DNA of 64,000 bases from CAYPJE01 sp964410945 (GCA_964410945.1 CAYPJE010000013.1:7723-71722); one strand, 5' to 3'. Positions 1-11,200 are shown, numbered from the stretch's first letter. Made by a program: numbers and translations. Notes: a model not told the origin generated them from the sequence alone.

Positions 1-635
1 AGATTATACCTTATTTGGGCTGTCAGAACCGGATTGACTCCACTCACGGTGAAGGCCGGGGATTCCAGGGTCTGAAGCCAGTTATTGTCATAACCTTCGA
101 TGACCGGATCGCCACACCACCAGGATTGTCCTTCGAAAGCATTCCAGGTAGACCGATGGAAAAACAGTGGGATTTCATCCTCATTGGTGACGGCAACACG
201 ATAGTAATCTTCCAGAGAATTATCATTGTTTCCATCAAAATCGGGCAGGTTGCACCACAGGGCAAAGCTGAATTTGATTACTTCATTTTCGCCGGTTAAT
301 TCGGGTAGATCAATCGTGGGTGAAACCAGGTTCAGGTCCCGGTCAAAATTATCATCATCCACATTGAAGCTGTGAGCAGGACTGTAGCTGCTTAATTGTG
401 ATTTATTCCAGCCCGAATCACCAGACCATTCGTCAGTGTTACCCTCCAGGTCATCGAACCAGACTGTAACAGTATCCAGCGCCAAAGACCGGTATAAATT
501 TCGGCTGACTGGTGCATAATTTGTGGATTTCGATAATTGCCGGAATGAGAGCTTTCCAATTTTTTGGGGTGTATAATCGCCAGCCGACAAAAAAATACCA
601 CACAGGACAACAACAATAATGTGATTCAGTTTCAT
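1..635 (-). CDS. Secreted protein, N-terminal part (runs off left edge)
   Basis: Reading the minus strand from the ATG at 635 gives an uninterrupted frame of about 211 residues to the window edge. It opens with a signal peptide (MKLNHIIVVVLCGIFLSAG). From about residue 50 it has a 'VWFDDLEGNTDEW' segment, then acidic Asp/Asn-rich and Trp-rich beta-type sequence ('TWNAFEGQSWWCGD'). This resembles the jelly-roll (MAM/choice-of-anchor-like) modules of secreted peptidases and T9SS cargo of FCB bacteria. No catalytic motif is visible in the part present, so the function is unknown. It follows the operon at 768-13758 on the same strand, with 132 bases between, and could be its last gene or a separate unit. 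The frame is certain; the family is a guess. Confidence 0.75.
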   Translation of the reverse strand, partial: MKLNHIIVVVLCGIFLSAGDYTPQKIGKLSFRQLSKSTNYAPVSRNLYRSLALDTVTVWFDDLEGNTDEWSGDSGWNKSQLSSYSPAHSFNVDDDNFDRDLNLVSPTIDLPELTGENEVIKFSFALWCNLPDFDGNNDNSLEDYYRVAVTNEDEIPLFFHRSTWNAFEGQSWWCGDPVIEGYDNNWLQTLESPAFTVSGVNPVLTAQIRYN

Positions 636-767
636 TCAATTTACCCAAATAGTTATCTTTACAACGAAGCAATTACAGGCTCTGCCACCTGTTAATTTAT
701 TATGATCGCCCGGGTATTGAAATATTTTCGCTCACATAACAGGAAACCCGACACCAGAATAGAAATA

Positions 768-1790
768 TCAGTAACTGAGGGCGATCGAAAACTGGTGAAT
801 TGGTTTTAGCACACCATAATCTACATAAGCGTAATCGGTCTTCAGACCAAGTCTTCCCAGACGAAACATTAATCCGGCTCCCACTCCCAGCTCAGCTGTA
901 TCATGTCCCAGAAAGTAACCTACTCGCAGGAAGGCCAGTTCGTTATAGGCATATTCCAGCCCGGCATTGCCATAAAGTGAATAATCGGCTGAACGAATTC
1001 CATCAATGGCCAGTGTCAGGCGTTGTGACTGGAGGGCTAAAAAGCTGCTTTGTGGGCCAACCAACTCATTCTTAATTCCTACCCGCATCACCAGCGGCAG
1101 ATTGAATTCCTCGGTTATTCGTGCCAATCGCTCATCGGCAATCAGGGTGTCGGGAACTACATTCTCCAGACCTTCACCATGAAATTCCACTGCTGGGCCC
1201 AGGTTGCTGACACTCATTCCGATTACCGTCCCAAACAGCGGGCTGCGGTAGAGAAGCCCTAAATCCAGGGCCAGAGTCTGCATCGTGGTTGTATAAATAT
1301 CTTCGCGGATATAATCGATGTCAAAACCCAGCTTGACCGTTTCACTGATCGACCGGGCATAGGCGGTCCGAAAAGCGATGGTGTTGACACTGAACGATTC
1401 GCCGGTACCCTCCGGGTAATATGTGTTGGTCACTTTCATGTCACCCGAGTTCAGAAAAAACAGGTTGAATCCGAAATAATCAGCCGGAGATAATTTTGTC
1501 CCGTAGGCAATCATATTGTGAGTGATACCGGCCAGGTAATTGGTTTTTGTGAAATATATTTCCGATCCTTCCAGCAGTGCTATACCAGCGGGATTATATG
1601 ACAGGTCGGCTACACCACTGGCATTGGCAACAATGGCACCACCCATCGAGTTGGCCCGGGTGCTGGTTCCGATTTTCAGCCAGTTACCAACCCTGGTAGC
1701 CGCATTATCATCGGCGGTTGGCAGCGACCCGTATTGGGCAGTCAATAACTGTAACAGTATAATTCCGGAAATCCAATTAATCCGCTTCAT
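768..1790 (-). CDS. PorV/PorQ-family outer-membrane protein (second copy)
   Basis: About 340 residues: signal peptide (MKRINWISGIILLQLLTAQ), then a beta-barrel-type sequence with the family N-terminal pattern (NWLKIGTSTRANSMGG, YNPAGIALL) and an aromatic C-terminus (FSIALSY). PorV/PorQ proteins are 14-strand FadL-like barrels of the T9SS; PorV shuttles cargo from the translocon to the attachment complex. I chose the ATG at 1790, which overlaps the previous stop as ATGA, because it gives a proper signal peptide; the longer frame to 1895 lies inside the upstream gene. It is clearly paralogous to the barrel at 4004-5044 (shared NELVGP, AIDGI, LGHDTA and YAYV-YG segments in the same order). It probably serves the cargo protein encoded just upstream, but export versus uptake cannot be told from sequence. 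Confidence 0.85.
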   Translation of the reverse strand: MKRINWISGIILLQLLTAQYGSLPTADDNAATRVGNWLKIGTSTRANSMGGAIVANASGVADLSYNPAGIALLEGSEIYFTKTNYLAGITHNMIAYGTKLSPADYFGFNLFFLNSGDMKVTNTYYPEGTGESFSVNTIAFRTAYARSISETVKLGFDIDYIREDIYTTTMQTLALDLGLLYRSPLFGTVIGMSVSNLGPAVEFHGEGLENVVPDTLIADERLARITEEFNLPLVMRVGIKNELVGPQSSFLALQSQRLTLAIDGIRSADYSLYGNAGLEYAYNELAFLRVGYFLGHDTAELGVGAGLMFRLGRLGLKTDYAYVDYGVLKPIHQFSIALSY

Positions 1791-3985
1791 CTTACCACCG
1801 CAAATTTTCCGATATGTTCTTTGCCATTTGATTCTGCCACGTAGATATATAGACCGGGAGCCACCAACTCTCCACTGGCAGTTCGCAAATCCCACCAGGC
1901 ATTTCCGTCATAAATCTCATTCTGGATGATAGTATCCACCAGTTCACCGGTAATCGTATAAATGCTGATCCGGCATTGAAGGGGTAATTTGATGAAACGC
2001 AGTTTGCGATCATTTTCAGTCTCATTGAAATCTGACCTGACCAGATATGGATTCGGTACCACTTCAATCCCCTCTAATTCCTCCTGGGTAGTTGGATGTG
2101 AAGCTCCTAACTGAGACATATCGGCCACCCATGAATCACCATCAGTGAAAAATTTCTGCGGATTGATAATCAGGTAATCGCCATCTTGCCAGGGATAAAG
2201 TATTCGCCAGGGATTTTCATTGATGCCGTCGTTGTTGGTATCGATAAACTCTACCGTTGGCTCAACACCGCTGTTGGTGCTGGCAGCATAATAAACCATA
2301 CCCCGGTGAATAGTTATATCATCCTCCATATAGCTGTTTTCAATACTCCAGGCATTACTGAAACCAACGATGCCGTGCTTTACGATATAATCGGCCATCA
2401 GGCGTTCGGTGTTATAATTAACACGTAACCGGAAGGTATAAACTTCTTCCGGTACTCCATTTACAATTAATGTATCGCCATATAAAAGAATTTCTTCATT
2501 AATTGTCCAGGTACAATCCCAACCGCCTTCATCATACACCGGCGGGAAGGTACCATTGTAGCCATAATCATTATGGAGTAATCGCACTTTCTTGCCAGTA
2601 GTCAAATTTGTTACAGTGAAGGGCAGTACTATCGGATAACTGGCACATAGCGGAGAAAAGGCCATTGTATCACCTGCAGGCGAGGAGAAAAAATCGATCC
2701 TGTAATCAAAATTAGGACGGTTGCGGTAAACGAGGGCATCGCTGTACTGCATTGTTATCCAGGAGATTTCCCCGGTCACGGTGTCAGAGGCATACCAGCT
2801 GGTCTCAACAAGTTGAGTGTAAACCGGCATCTGTTCGTCAATATTATTGAACTGGACCCTGATTCCATTAAACAAATCGCTGATAAAATTCACCGGGGCA
2901 ATCAACTCATAATCGGGAAGGTCGATTGTACTGGCTGTTATCTGCGCACCGGGCAAACCGGAATAGAAATCGATTTCCTCAGTCGATAAACTTGAAATAG
3001 TATAACTGGCACCCGGGGTAGAAGGCTCCTGATTTAAGGTATCATCTATTTCATAAACATAAATTTCCGGATTGGCACAAGCCATATATTCATAGGCTTC
3101 ATCTTCCAGTTCGGCCTGAATCTCAAAGCGCACCAGAGTCCCGGTCAATTCATCGGGATCAACTATCTCGTAATACTTTCCACCGGTTCCAATTGTACCT
3201 TCCTGAGGAACAAGAAACTGGTCGACATTCTCGTTGTCGGGAAAAGTAATATTACTGGCATAGTAACCCGATATAACCGTAATAAAATTTATATCGTCCG
3301 CTGAGCTGCCGCGGGGACATTCCATACTGGCAACACCACCACCATCCGGCCCGACAATATGGTCCGGATTGGAATCGGACCAGACCGTATCAACAACAAA
3401 AATCGAATCACCGTCCAGGTCACTGTATTCCAGGGTAAAGGTTCGTAAACCCATATCAAAAGCCGTTACGGTATAGGTATATTGGCGTCCATCAACCACA
3501 TCCTCATCCACGTAGCTGACCCTGATCCCGGTGTTTTCCCCGATATTGAACCAGGGTGCCAATGGATCAGGTCCGGAAATTTCCAGCCCACGGACCGGAT
3601 CGGTACTACTGCAGGCATAAGGTTCGTAAAGGCAGAATCCCTCATCTTCTTCGGCTGACAGATCGAACTGGGCGTAGGGTCTCCAGCCAACAAAAGTACC
3701 ATCGTAATCATAGATCTTATTGGTAGCTGGACCCCAGTTCTCCCCGCCATCTGTGCTGCGGTAAATCCGGTATCCCTCGAAATCGGCATATCCCGTAACT
3801 GAATCAACACTGGTAATTGCTTCGGAACTCCACGACAGGATTACCCGGTTGTGTTCCACCGTGGCATAGACCTGGGGAACTGACGGGGCCGGCAGTGATC
3901 CACTCTGGGCTGTAAGGCCGGTAACCATGTAAATCAGCAGCAGCACTGGAATTAACTTCATTATTATTTTAGAGTTATTAATCAT
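1787..3985 (-). CDS. Secreted T9SS cargo protein with Fn3-like domain (short copy)
   Basis: About 730 residues. A signal peptide is followed by a fibronectin-III-like stretch (VTGYADFEGYRIYRSTDGG) and a long Asp/Tyr-rich region without known catalytic motifs. The C-terminal 90 residues form a T9SS type A-like sorting domain, starting VVPNPYLVRSDFNE and ending GKFAVVR. Its N-terminal third matches the C-terminal half of the 1055-residue neighbour (shared FVGW-RP, AQFDL-AEED and DPLAPWF), so the two are paralogs with different N-terminal additions. The start is uncertain: TTG at 3997, ATG at 3985 (chosen; AAGGGTGG lies about 12-15 bases upstream) or ATG at 3961. It sits 18 bases after one PorV gene and overlaps the next by 4 bases. 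Probably cell-surface or secreted; ligand unknown. Confidence 0.8.
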   Translation of the reverse strand: MINNSKIIMKLIPVLLLIYMVTGLTAQSGSLPAPSVPQVYATVEHNRVILSWSSEAITSVDSVTGYADFEGYRIYRSTDGGENWGPATNKIYDYDGTFVGWRPYAQFDLSAEEDEGFCLYEPYACSSTDPVRGLEISGPDPLAPWFNIGENTGIRVSYVDEDVVDGRQYTYTVTAFDMGLRTFTLEYSDLDGDSIFVVDTVWSDSNPDHIVGPDGGGVASMECPRGSSADDINFITVISGYYASNITFPDNENVDQFLVPQEGTIGTGGKYYEIVDPDELTGTLVRFEIQAELEDEAYEYMACANPEIYVYEIDDTLNQEPSTPGASYTISSLSTEEIDFYSGLPGAQITASTIDLPDYELIAPVNFISDLFNGIRVQFNNIDEQMPVYTQLVETSWYASDTVTGEISWITMQYSDALVYRNRPNFDYRIDFFSSPAGDTMAFSPLCASYPIVLPFTVTNLTTGKKVRLLHNDYGYNGTFPPVYDEGGWDCTWTINEEILLYGDTLIVNGVPEEVYTFRLRVNYNTERLMADYIVKHGIVGFSNAWSIENSYMEDDITIHRGMVYYAASTNSGVEPTVEFIDTNNDGINENPWRILYPWQDGDYLIINPQKFFTDGDSWVADMSQLGASHPTTQEELEGIEVVPNPYLVRSDFNETENDRKLRFIKLPLQCRISIYTITGELVDTIIQNEIYDGNAWWDLRTASGELVAPGLYIYVAESNGKEHIGKFAVVR

Positions 3986-4003
3986 TATAGCGCCCAACCA
4001 CCC

Positions 4004-5044
4004 TTAAAAATCCATTGTAATACCAAACTGATTCGAATTTTCCAACGTTCCGTAATTAACGTAGGCATAGTCAATCCCAATGATCAAGCGGTCCGCCCGG
4101 TACCGCAAGCCAAAACCGGTACTGAAACCGGCTGTATCATGCCCCAAGTGATTTCCAATCCTGGCAAACACCCTTTCATTCCAGGCATACTCAAATCCCA
4201 GGTTACCGGTAACCAGGTAATCAAGGGGGTTGATCCCGTCAATCGCAATAGAAAAACGGTGATTTGCATTGGGATAAAAGGTACTGTTAGGCCCGACCAG
4301 TTCATTGGTAATACCCAACCGGAATGACATGGGGATCGGGAAACTTTCAGTCACCTTGTTTTCTTCACCGGTAGGATCCGTTTCCTCATTAACCGGAACT
4401 ATCAGGGCATCACCATAATAGGTCACTTCCGGTCCGAAATTGCTCACGGCCATTCCCAAGGTAAAACCATAAATGCCTGTATTGAAATTTGAGCCGATGT
4501 CAAAGGCAAAACTCTGCATATGGGCATCATCGATCCGGTCTAGCAGATAATTAAGGGTTATCCCGACTTTCAGACGATCGGTCAACCGGCGTGCATAGAC
4601 CGTTCTCATCGAAAGTGAATTAACATGGAAAAAAGTACCGGTTCCCTGGGATTGCTCCAATGTTGTTCGTTCCATAGGACCCGAATCCAGGTAGAACAGG
4701 TGCAGGCCGATAAAATCCGAATGCCCCACCTTGGAGCCGATTGCCAGCACCTGATGGTTGATCCCGGCCAGGTAATTTACTTTCGAATAATAAACCTCGC
4801 TCTTTTCCAGAAAAGCAAGGGCAGCCGGATTCTGTGGAATTACCGAAACCCCTTTTCCAACCGCTACATTGGTTCCCCCCATGCCGATTGACCGAACATC
4901 GGTTTCAAGTTTCAGCCAATTGGCGGTGGCGGTAGCCACTTTGGTAACAATTTCCGGTGTATCAGCAAATTGAGCAGAAAGCAATACCGGTACTAGAAAA
5001 GTAAGTATGATAGTTTTTTTTGTATTCATGATGATACTGCCCAT
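4004..5044 (-). CDS. PorV/PorQ-family outer-membrane protein (first copy)
   Basis: 346 residues with a signal peptide (MNTKKTIILTFLVPVLLSAQ after a five-residue extension), the PorV-type beginning (NWLKLETDVRSIGMGG, QNPAALAFLEKSE) and repeated amphipathic strands to the C-terminus (ITMDF). Members of this family are outer-membrane barrels needed for T9SS cargo maturation. The ATG at 5044 starts one base after the stop of the cargo gene upstream; an ATG at 5029 would give a tighter signal peptide. It is a close paralog of the barrel at 768-1790. Because each barrel gene directly follows a cargo gene, pairwise specificity between cargo and barrel is a reasonable inference. Confidence 0.87.
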   Translation of the reverse strand: MGSIIMNTKKTIILTFLVPVLLSAQFADTPEIVTKVATATANWLKLETDVRSIGMGGTNVAVGKGVSVIPQNPAALAFLEKSEVYYSKVNYLAGINHQVLAIGSKVGHSDFIGLHLFYLDSGPMERTTLEQSQGTGTFFHVNSLSMRTVYARRLTDRLKVGITLNYLLDRIDDAHMQSFAFDIGSNFNTGIYGFTLGMAVSNFGPEVTYYGDALIVPVNEETDPTGEENKVTESFPIPMSFRLGITNELVGPNSTFYPNANHRFSIAIDGINPLDYLVTGNLGFEYAWNERVFARIGNHLGHDTAGFSTGFGLRYRADRLIIGIDYAYVNYGTLENSNQFGITMDF

Positions 5045-5045
5045 C

Positions 5046-8000
5046 CTACCTTACCACCGCGAATTTTCCGATTTGCTTATCACCGCCGTATTCCACGGTA
5101 TAAATGTACAACCCGGGAGCCACCTCCTGGTTGTTCATGGAGCGCAAATTCCAGAATTCATTCCCGGTCTGCGTGTCTTCGTGGACGAAGGAAATCACTT
5201 TCTCACCACTGATCGTATAGATAGTCACCTTGCTGTCAGCCGGTAAATTCATAAACAGCATTTTTTTAACAAACTCGCTCTCGTTATAATTGGAACGTAC
5301 AATAAATGGATTAGGTACGACCACTACACTATCCAGAGAATTGGCGGCCGGGAAACCGGGAATCACCGTTACGAAATTGGCATCCTGAACGGTTGTCCCT
5401 TTTGAATTTTCAATACTGGCATACCCATCTGGATCGGACCAGAAATTGGGATTGGAAGTGGATGAATCACGAACTTCGTAATAATTACCCTGGCCGTCAT
5501 CAACATATGTAATCCTGACCGGAGCTTCTACTCCCATATCGTAAGCCGTGACCGAATATGTATATTCGATTCCATCCCTGACATCTGTATCCACCCACTC
5601 ATAAAGCCCGTCAATATTTTTGTCTGGTAATCCGCTGTCGGTACCCAGATCAAACCAGGGTGCCAGGGGATCTTTACCTGAGATCGAATAACCACGATTC
5701 TCGCCTGAACATTCATCATTGGTAAATACACAATGCAGTGAATCCTCTTCGGCCGTCAGGTCAAACTGGGCCACTGGCCGCCAGCCGACAAATATTCCAC
5801 TGTCATCGTAAATCATGTCTTCCGGGGAACCCCAGGTCGCTCCATCATCGGTACTTTTATAAATCTTGTAACCTTCAAAATCGGAATAACCGGTAACCAC
5901 ATCAACGCCGCGCTCGGCAGCATCATCCCAGGTTAAGGTAACCTGATTATGACCGGGAATGGCGGTCACATTAGGCGTCGTTGGTGGCGTGTAACCCTGG
6001 TAATGGGAATTGTACATGATCTGGGCAAACCGGGCATTCTGGATCAAATCTTCTTTATTCTCACCAAAGATTATGCAGAAGGAAAAAGGCACTTCTTCTC
6101 CGACCTTCAGATCGAAGGGACCACAACTCATAATCAAAACACAGTCCAGGCCTTCTTCATCCTGCAGAAAGGCCGGTTCTTCCCGCAGTCCTTCCAGTGA
6201 ATCGAAATGGGGATTCAATTCAATATCAAGATCGGTGTCCGGATGGGGAGTATGGAAAAACCAAGATTTTTCATCGGGGCTTAAATTAACTGTGTCACCG
6301 GCCATCAATTTATAAGCAATTTCTTCACGATTACGGGCTTGTGGTCGTCCAGTTGCACCGGCGCAACAATTTGTATTACTCTCCCGGTATGGGACACCAG
6401 GACGATTATACCAGTCGAACCAGTGCCAGTCAGTCATCTTCAGCGGTTCGCCGGTGAAGATATCCGGTGATCCATCCTGGTCCAGGTCAACCGGGGCGGT
6501 AGCCCTTGGTGAGTCAAGTAACTGAGTTGCTACAATCCCAAAATCCAATCCCTTACTAGTCTCATCTTTACTAGAATATCCATAGGCTGTGTTACTGATT
6601 CCATCATAATCAGAAATCATGGCCATACTGATCAACATCGATTCATTGTTAACCTCAAAGCGCTCCCAGTAATATTCCATAAAATCATCTGGATTTGTAT
6701 GCACTCCAAGTCTTCCATTAATATCCATTGTTAGCACATCCGCATCCATATAAAACCCAAGAAATACATCGCGGTAATCAAATCCTTTCCCACGGTTTAA
6801 CTTGGTCCCATCCGGCATGATCATGGCTTCATGGTAACCATCATCGTCGCGCCAGTCACCACTTTCATTACGAACCCTAACCGTAACAAACAGAATATCC
6901 TCGGCATAGGCCACTCCGTAAGAGTGAGCGGTAGCCCGGACACGGATTCCCATCGGATAGCCGGTCTGCTCGTATTCATCATTGGTATTTACCAGATTGC
7001 TGCGATGGGCCCAGCGATCATCGAATTCCATGTAAACATCAGTATCGGATACAAAGCGGCCCGGAACCGATTCCCAGCAATCTTCATCTTTGCGGCTCTG
7101 GGAGCAGCCGGGGAGATCGATATTGTAATTCTCTGCCCACCAGCCCGGCCAGAACGGTTCATACTCACCAGTCTCTTCATTATATTCAGTAGGCCAGGTC
7201 TGAGAGTAGTTGCTGTGTGCTAGGAGGGGATAAGTATCATCTTCATTCGTAAAAGGAGTTTGACTAAATAAATCACCGGCTGTGTTTTCCGTATTATGCG
7301 TATTCATCCTTGATTTATTGGCCGCATGCCATTCTGTGTTAACACTTGGATCCACCCTTGTAAACCAGGATTCAGTTACGGTAGCACCATAGAATTCATA
7401 GCTATCATCCTCAGTCCATTCCTCCAGATCATCACCATAATCATAGATATCAAAATCATCGGTACGTCCCTCGAATTTTGGCCGCAGGGCCCAGGGGTAG
7501 ATCAATCCGATACCGGAATTGGATTTATTGGGATTTATGCTCTGAAATTCATTTTCCTCAATTGCTATGAAGACTGTGCTGCGTGTTTCATCAATTCCCC
7601 ACTGCATCTCATAATCCACATCATTAACCGTATTTCTCTCAACTCCCACCGTACCGCGGTCATCGGCCATATCGAATACAACACCTACATAAACGGTGTC
7701 GGCATCGGCGAACCAGGCTTCATAGGCATCGCCGGATTCCCAGATGACCACATCATTGCCACTGTTATTTTCTATCCGCCCGTATTCAATCCAGTCGAAT
7801 TTATACGAATATGATTGTCCTGGTACACCAGACATAAATGATACATTTGGCAAGTAAGAATAGTTACCCCATAATCCAGCCGGATGTCCTGAGTAACTAC
7901 CATCACTATTCCTGCTACCCCATTCAATTATATTACCGTGATTAAAGATAGCACTTTTCACCTTCCCCTTGATCAGGTACCCTTTTGCCCGATCGTTAAT

Positions 8001-8213
8001 CGGATTGGTAGGAAAAGGATTATCACCGACTTTACCCAGGGGAGCGGGATTGTTGTACTGGTACTTCGGCTTGGATTCATTCATTTTTTCAGTGGCCGTT
8101 AAAACAGTCAGCATGCTACCCAGAATTACAATACTGACAAGTCTGGTCATCCATGAATGAACCTGGGGTGATAGAATATTTATTGAACGGTATTTATCCA
8201 TTATTTTGCTCAT
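5046..8213 (-). CDS. Large secreted T9SS cargo protein with Fn3-like domain
   Basis: 1055 residues. The hydrophobic signal segment lies around residues 22-40 (MTRLVSIVILGSMLTVLTA), so an internal start (ATG at 8150) is possible; 8213 is kept because it follows the receptor gene's stop after 3 bases. The N-terminal about 700 residues are very rich in Asp, Trp and Tyr with many DxD pairs, suggesting a calcium-bound extracellular beta structure. An Fn3-like domain follows (VTGYSDFEGYKIYKS), and the end is a T9SS type A-like sorting domain (VVPNPFIVRSNYNE ... GKFAVVR). No enzyme motif is recognised. Third gene of the operon, after the lipoprotein and TonB receptor genes, it may be a surface-exposed binding protein feeding that receptor. 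The function is inferred only from context. Confidence 0.8.
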   Translation of the reverse strand: MSKIMDKYRSINILSPQVHSWMTRLVSIVILGSMLTVLTATEKMNESKPKYQYNNPAPLGKVGDNPFPTNPINDRAKGYLIKGKVKSAIFNHGNIIEWGSRNSDGSYSGHPAGLWGNYSYLPNVSFMSGVPGQSYSYKFDWIEYGRIENNSGNDVVIWESGDAYEAWFADADTVYVGVVFDMADDRGTVGVERNTVNDVDYEMQWGIDETRSTVFIAIEENEFQSINPNKSNSGIGLIYPWALRPKFEGRTDDFDIYDYGDDLEEWTEDDSYEFYGATVTESWFTRVDPSVNTEWHAANKSRMNTHNTENTAGDLFSQTPFTNEDDTYPLLAHSNYSQTWPTEYNEETGEYEPFWPGWWAENYNIDLPGCSQSRKDEDCWESVPGRFVSDTDVYMEFDDRWAHRSNLVNTNDEYEQTGYPMGIRVRATAHSYGVAYAEDILFVTVRVRNESGDWRDDDGYHEAMIMPDGTKLNRGKGFDYRDVFLGFYMDADVLTMDINGRLGVHTNPDDFMEYYWERFEVNNESMLISMAMISDYDGISNTAYGYSSKDETSKGLDFGIVATQLLDSPRATAPVDLDQDGSPDIFTGEPLKMTDWHWFDWYNRPGVPYRESNTNCCAGATGRPQARNREEIAYKLMAGDTVNLSPDEKSWFFHTPHPDTDLDIELNPHFDSLEGLREEPAFLQDEEGLDCVLIMSCGPFDLKVGEEVPFSFCIIFGENKEDLIQNARFAQIMYNSHYQGYTPPTTPNVTAIPGHNQVTLTWDDAAERGVDVVTGYSDFEGYKIYKSTDDGATWGSPEDMIYDDSGIFVGWRPVAQFDLTAEEDSLHCVFTNDECSGENRGYSISGKDPLAPWFDLGTDSGLPDKNIDGLYEWVDTDVRDGIEYTYSVTAYDMGVEAPVRITYVDDGQGNYYEVRDSSTSNPNFWSDPDGYASIENSKGTTVQDANFVTVIPGFPAANSLDSVVVVPNPFIVRSNYNESEFVKKMLFMNLPADSKVTIYTISGEKVISFVHEDTQTGNEFWNLRSMNNQEVAPGLYIYTVEYGGDKQIGKFAVVR

Positions 8214-8216
8214 AGC

Positions 8217-11200
8217 TTATCTGAAACTGACCTGGACAAAGAAATTCACTTCCCGTGGCTCATAATAGCGCCAGGGCTGATCATAATAGGAAGCCGATTT
8301 ATCATGTTCCGCATCCGGTAGACCAACCGCATCGGTGTAATATTCACCAGGATCGTCGGCCTCACCGGTCAGTTCCCAGACGTCCAGCGGATTCTTGATA
8401 TTGAATACATTGAAGATATTCAGCCCCACCAGAAATTTATAATCATTAACTGTCATATGTTTTGAAAACTGCAGATTGACATTCTTATAATCCGGCATTC
8501 GTTTGGAATACTTGTTTTTCTCATCCTCAACAGGTTTGTCGCCCTCGAAGATCAGTGGCGTATAAGGATATCCCGACTGATAGAATCCGGTTAAACCGCT
8601 GTTGATTCCAAAGGGGAGCCTGGTATACAGTGAGAGTGTCAGATCGTGGGTTCGATCATAGGGCATCAGGAATTCCTGGGAAGGGGCATCCTGAGCTTCA
8701 ACCCCGGCGGCGGCCCAGTCATATTCACTGTTGGCCTTGGCCACCGAATAAGTGTACTGGAGAACGGTATTGATCAGCATTCCACGGTTCTGCAGAGAGA
8801 AATCGATTCCCTTGGCACTGCCGTAATCGGCATTGGAGAATACCTGATAGGAATACACACCAGAGCGTTCACTCTTATAGGTTACCAGCTGATCCATATA
8901 TTTTACCCAGCTGCCAATTGTGAAAGCCCAGCGTTTACCAACCTGAATATTGAACGAAAACTCGTACGACTGGGTACGGGATGCATTCATAGTGGCATTC
9001 CCGATCAGGCCTTCACCCTCTTCAAACAATTCCTCAGGATCTTCCAATCGGTTGGTATTCAAGTACACATTCTGATAGATCGGTGTCTGATAGTAGACGC
9101 CATAATTGAACGTGAAGGTTGCCGCATCGGTAATCACATGGCTGAACCCCAGCCGCGGACTGATTTTATAAAACCAGTTGGCCGGTTTGAACAATACCCG
9201 CTGATGGGCAAAACCGGGTTGATTGTCCACCGGTTCGTCCGGATCCCACTTGGCATTGTCGTTCACATCCGAATAATACCAGGGCGAACCAGGTGAATAT
9301 TCACCTGAAGTGTCGGCCCAGATTCTGGTATTATAATTCACAGCATCGATACGGATACCGGCATTCACAACCATCCAGGGAACTTCGAATGTATTCTGGA
9401 TATAGGCCGACAACTCTTCCGGCTCCCGGAAATCATCCCATTTGCCGTTATCGTTGGCATCATCAAATGTTTCACCTTCATCCCATTTACCATTGTTTTC
9501 GCCAAAATCGGGACCTTCATAACCCTCATCGGTAGCGGTCAGGCCATCCTGGCCAGTATCGTTCCAGTATTCGGCAAAGCTCTGGATGAAAGCGCCTTCA
9601 CCCAGCCAGGGATATTTGATTTCATAAAAATTCAGCTTGTGGGTCTTATAATCAACTCCGGTACGAACCCGCCATTCGGTGGTCAACTGGGAGGTAATAT
9701 CAAGTCGAACCTCGTTAGTCACCGCCCGGGAATCGGCATAATAAGTATCGCTGCCACCAAAAGCCCGCCGTTCGTTCCATGAGGAGCCATCGTAGGCGGA
9801 GGGCATATAGTAAAACGGATTATTAAAGCCGTCATAACGCGGGCCATTGGACCCAATATTATAATTCCACCAGGGATCCTGTTCATACTCCAGGTCGACC
9901 GAACGAAAATCATAATAATCGGTATAATCTTCATACATGTCCGGCAACAGCCAGTAACTGCCATCACGGTAAATACATTTTTCAATTAATTCCGGTCCAT
10001 CCCAGGTGCCATTTCCGTTGGCATCCTGACCGGAATTGAAACCGTCGACGCCCTCGTCATAGACACCATTCCCATTGCGGTCGGTGAATTCTTCGGCCGT
10101 TTCCCAGTTATAGTAGCCCGGTGTTGCACCATAGTACCAGCCACTGCGTTCATCTTTATTGGTATAATAAACGGTATCACCATTGGTTGAGGTGGTAAAT
10201 GGAACCACATCGGCATTATAGGGATCGGAAATTGTGCGGTCATTACTGGCCGAATGGCGCCATTCGTACCAGTCCGGGTAACCGTCTTCATCACTGTCCT
10301 GCCACCGTACGCCCTGGAACTGATCCTGAATAAACCGGGAAGCACGGATAGTGTAGAAGGTCGATTGCGTTAGTGAATGGTTGAATTCAAAAGTATAGCG
10401 CTGGGTATCACGGAACAGTTCATTTTGTCCATCATCCCAGTACAGGTAGCGTTCATTAAAACCTTTACGATGGGCGGCAACATTCCAGAAGGAAACGTTC
10501 ATCCGCAACCGGTTGGTGGGATTATAGGCCAGCTTTCCAAATATATCATAGGTTTTATCGAAACCGAAACCGCGAAAACCAGCTACATCATCCCAGGGCT
10601 GTACCAGTTTGTTGCGGTTCTGTTCATTAAATATATCTTCATCATCCTCCGTGTAGATAATATCATCAAACGCATAAACCCGGTAGTGTTCATTGTTTGT
10701 ATATTGGCCGGAAAACCAATAATCAATTTTTTTGAAAAACGGTACCGGACCGCCAAATCCAAGATTGAAATCATCCAATCCACGCAGGGCGTCATATTCC
10801 GAACCGAATGCGGCCCCCACATCGCTGGTTTCATATTTGAATTTGTAGGAAAATTCATTGCCGCCAAAATTGGTATGCATATTTGAAACGGCGGACATGG
10901 CATCACCATACTCGGCGTTAAAACCGCCGGGCTGCCAGTCAAATTCCTTCACTGCGAACAGGTTCAAGCGGGTGCCGTTTCCTATGCCACCAAAAATCGG
11001 GTTACGGATATATAGACCATCGATCATATAGGCAATTTCACCGGAACGTCCACCGCGAACGTGAATCTCTTCCAAACCGCGCTCTTCATGATCGGGGATT
11101 CCCTGGGTCCGTGACTCTACTTTAACCACACCCGACTGCAGGGAATACAATTCATTCAGATCCCGCAGTGGCAATGCTTCCACCGTCTCTTTACCTACAG

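Noticed and set aside
15..299. Plus-strand open frame of 94 codons at the left edge
   Set aside because: It mirrors the secreted-protein gene on the minus strand (1-635), which has a signal peptide and protein-like composition; the plus frame has neither.
7326..7814. 162-codon plus-strand frame inside the large T9SS cargo gene
   Set aside because: It is antisense to a clear secreted protein; the Ile-rich composition is what the complement of Asp/Asn-rich coding produces.
10377..10886. 169-codon plus-strand frame inside the TonB receptor gene
   Set aside because: Shadow of the receptor gene; no ribosome binding site or recognisable domain.
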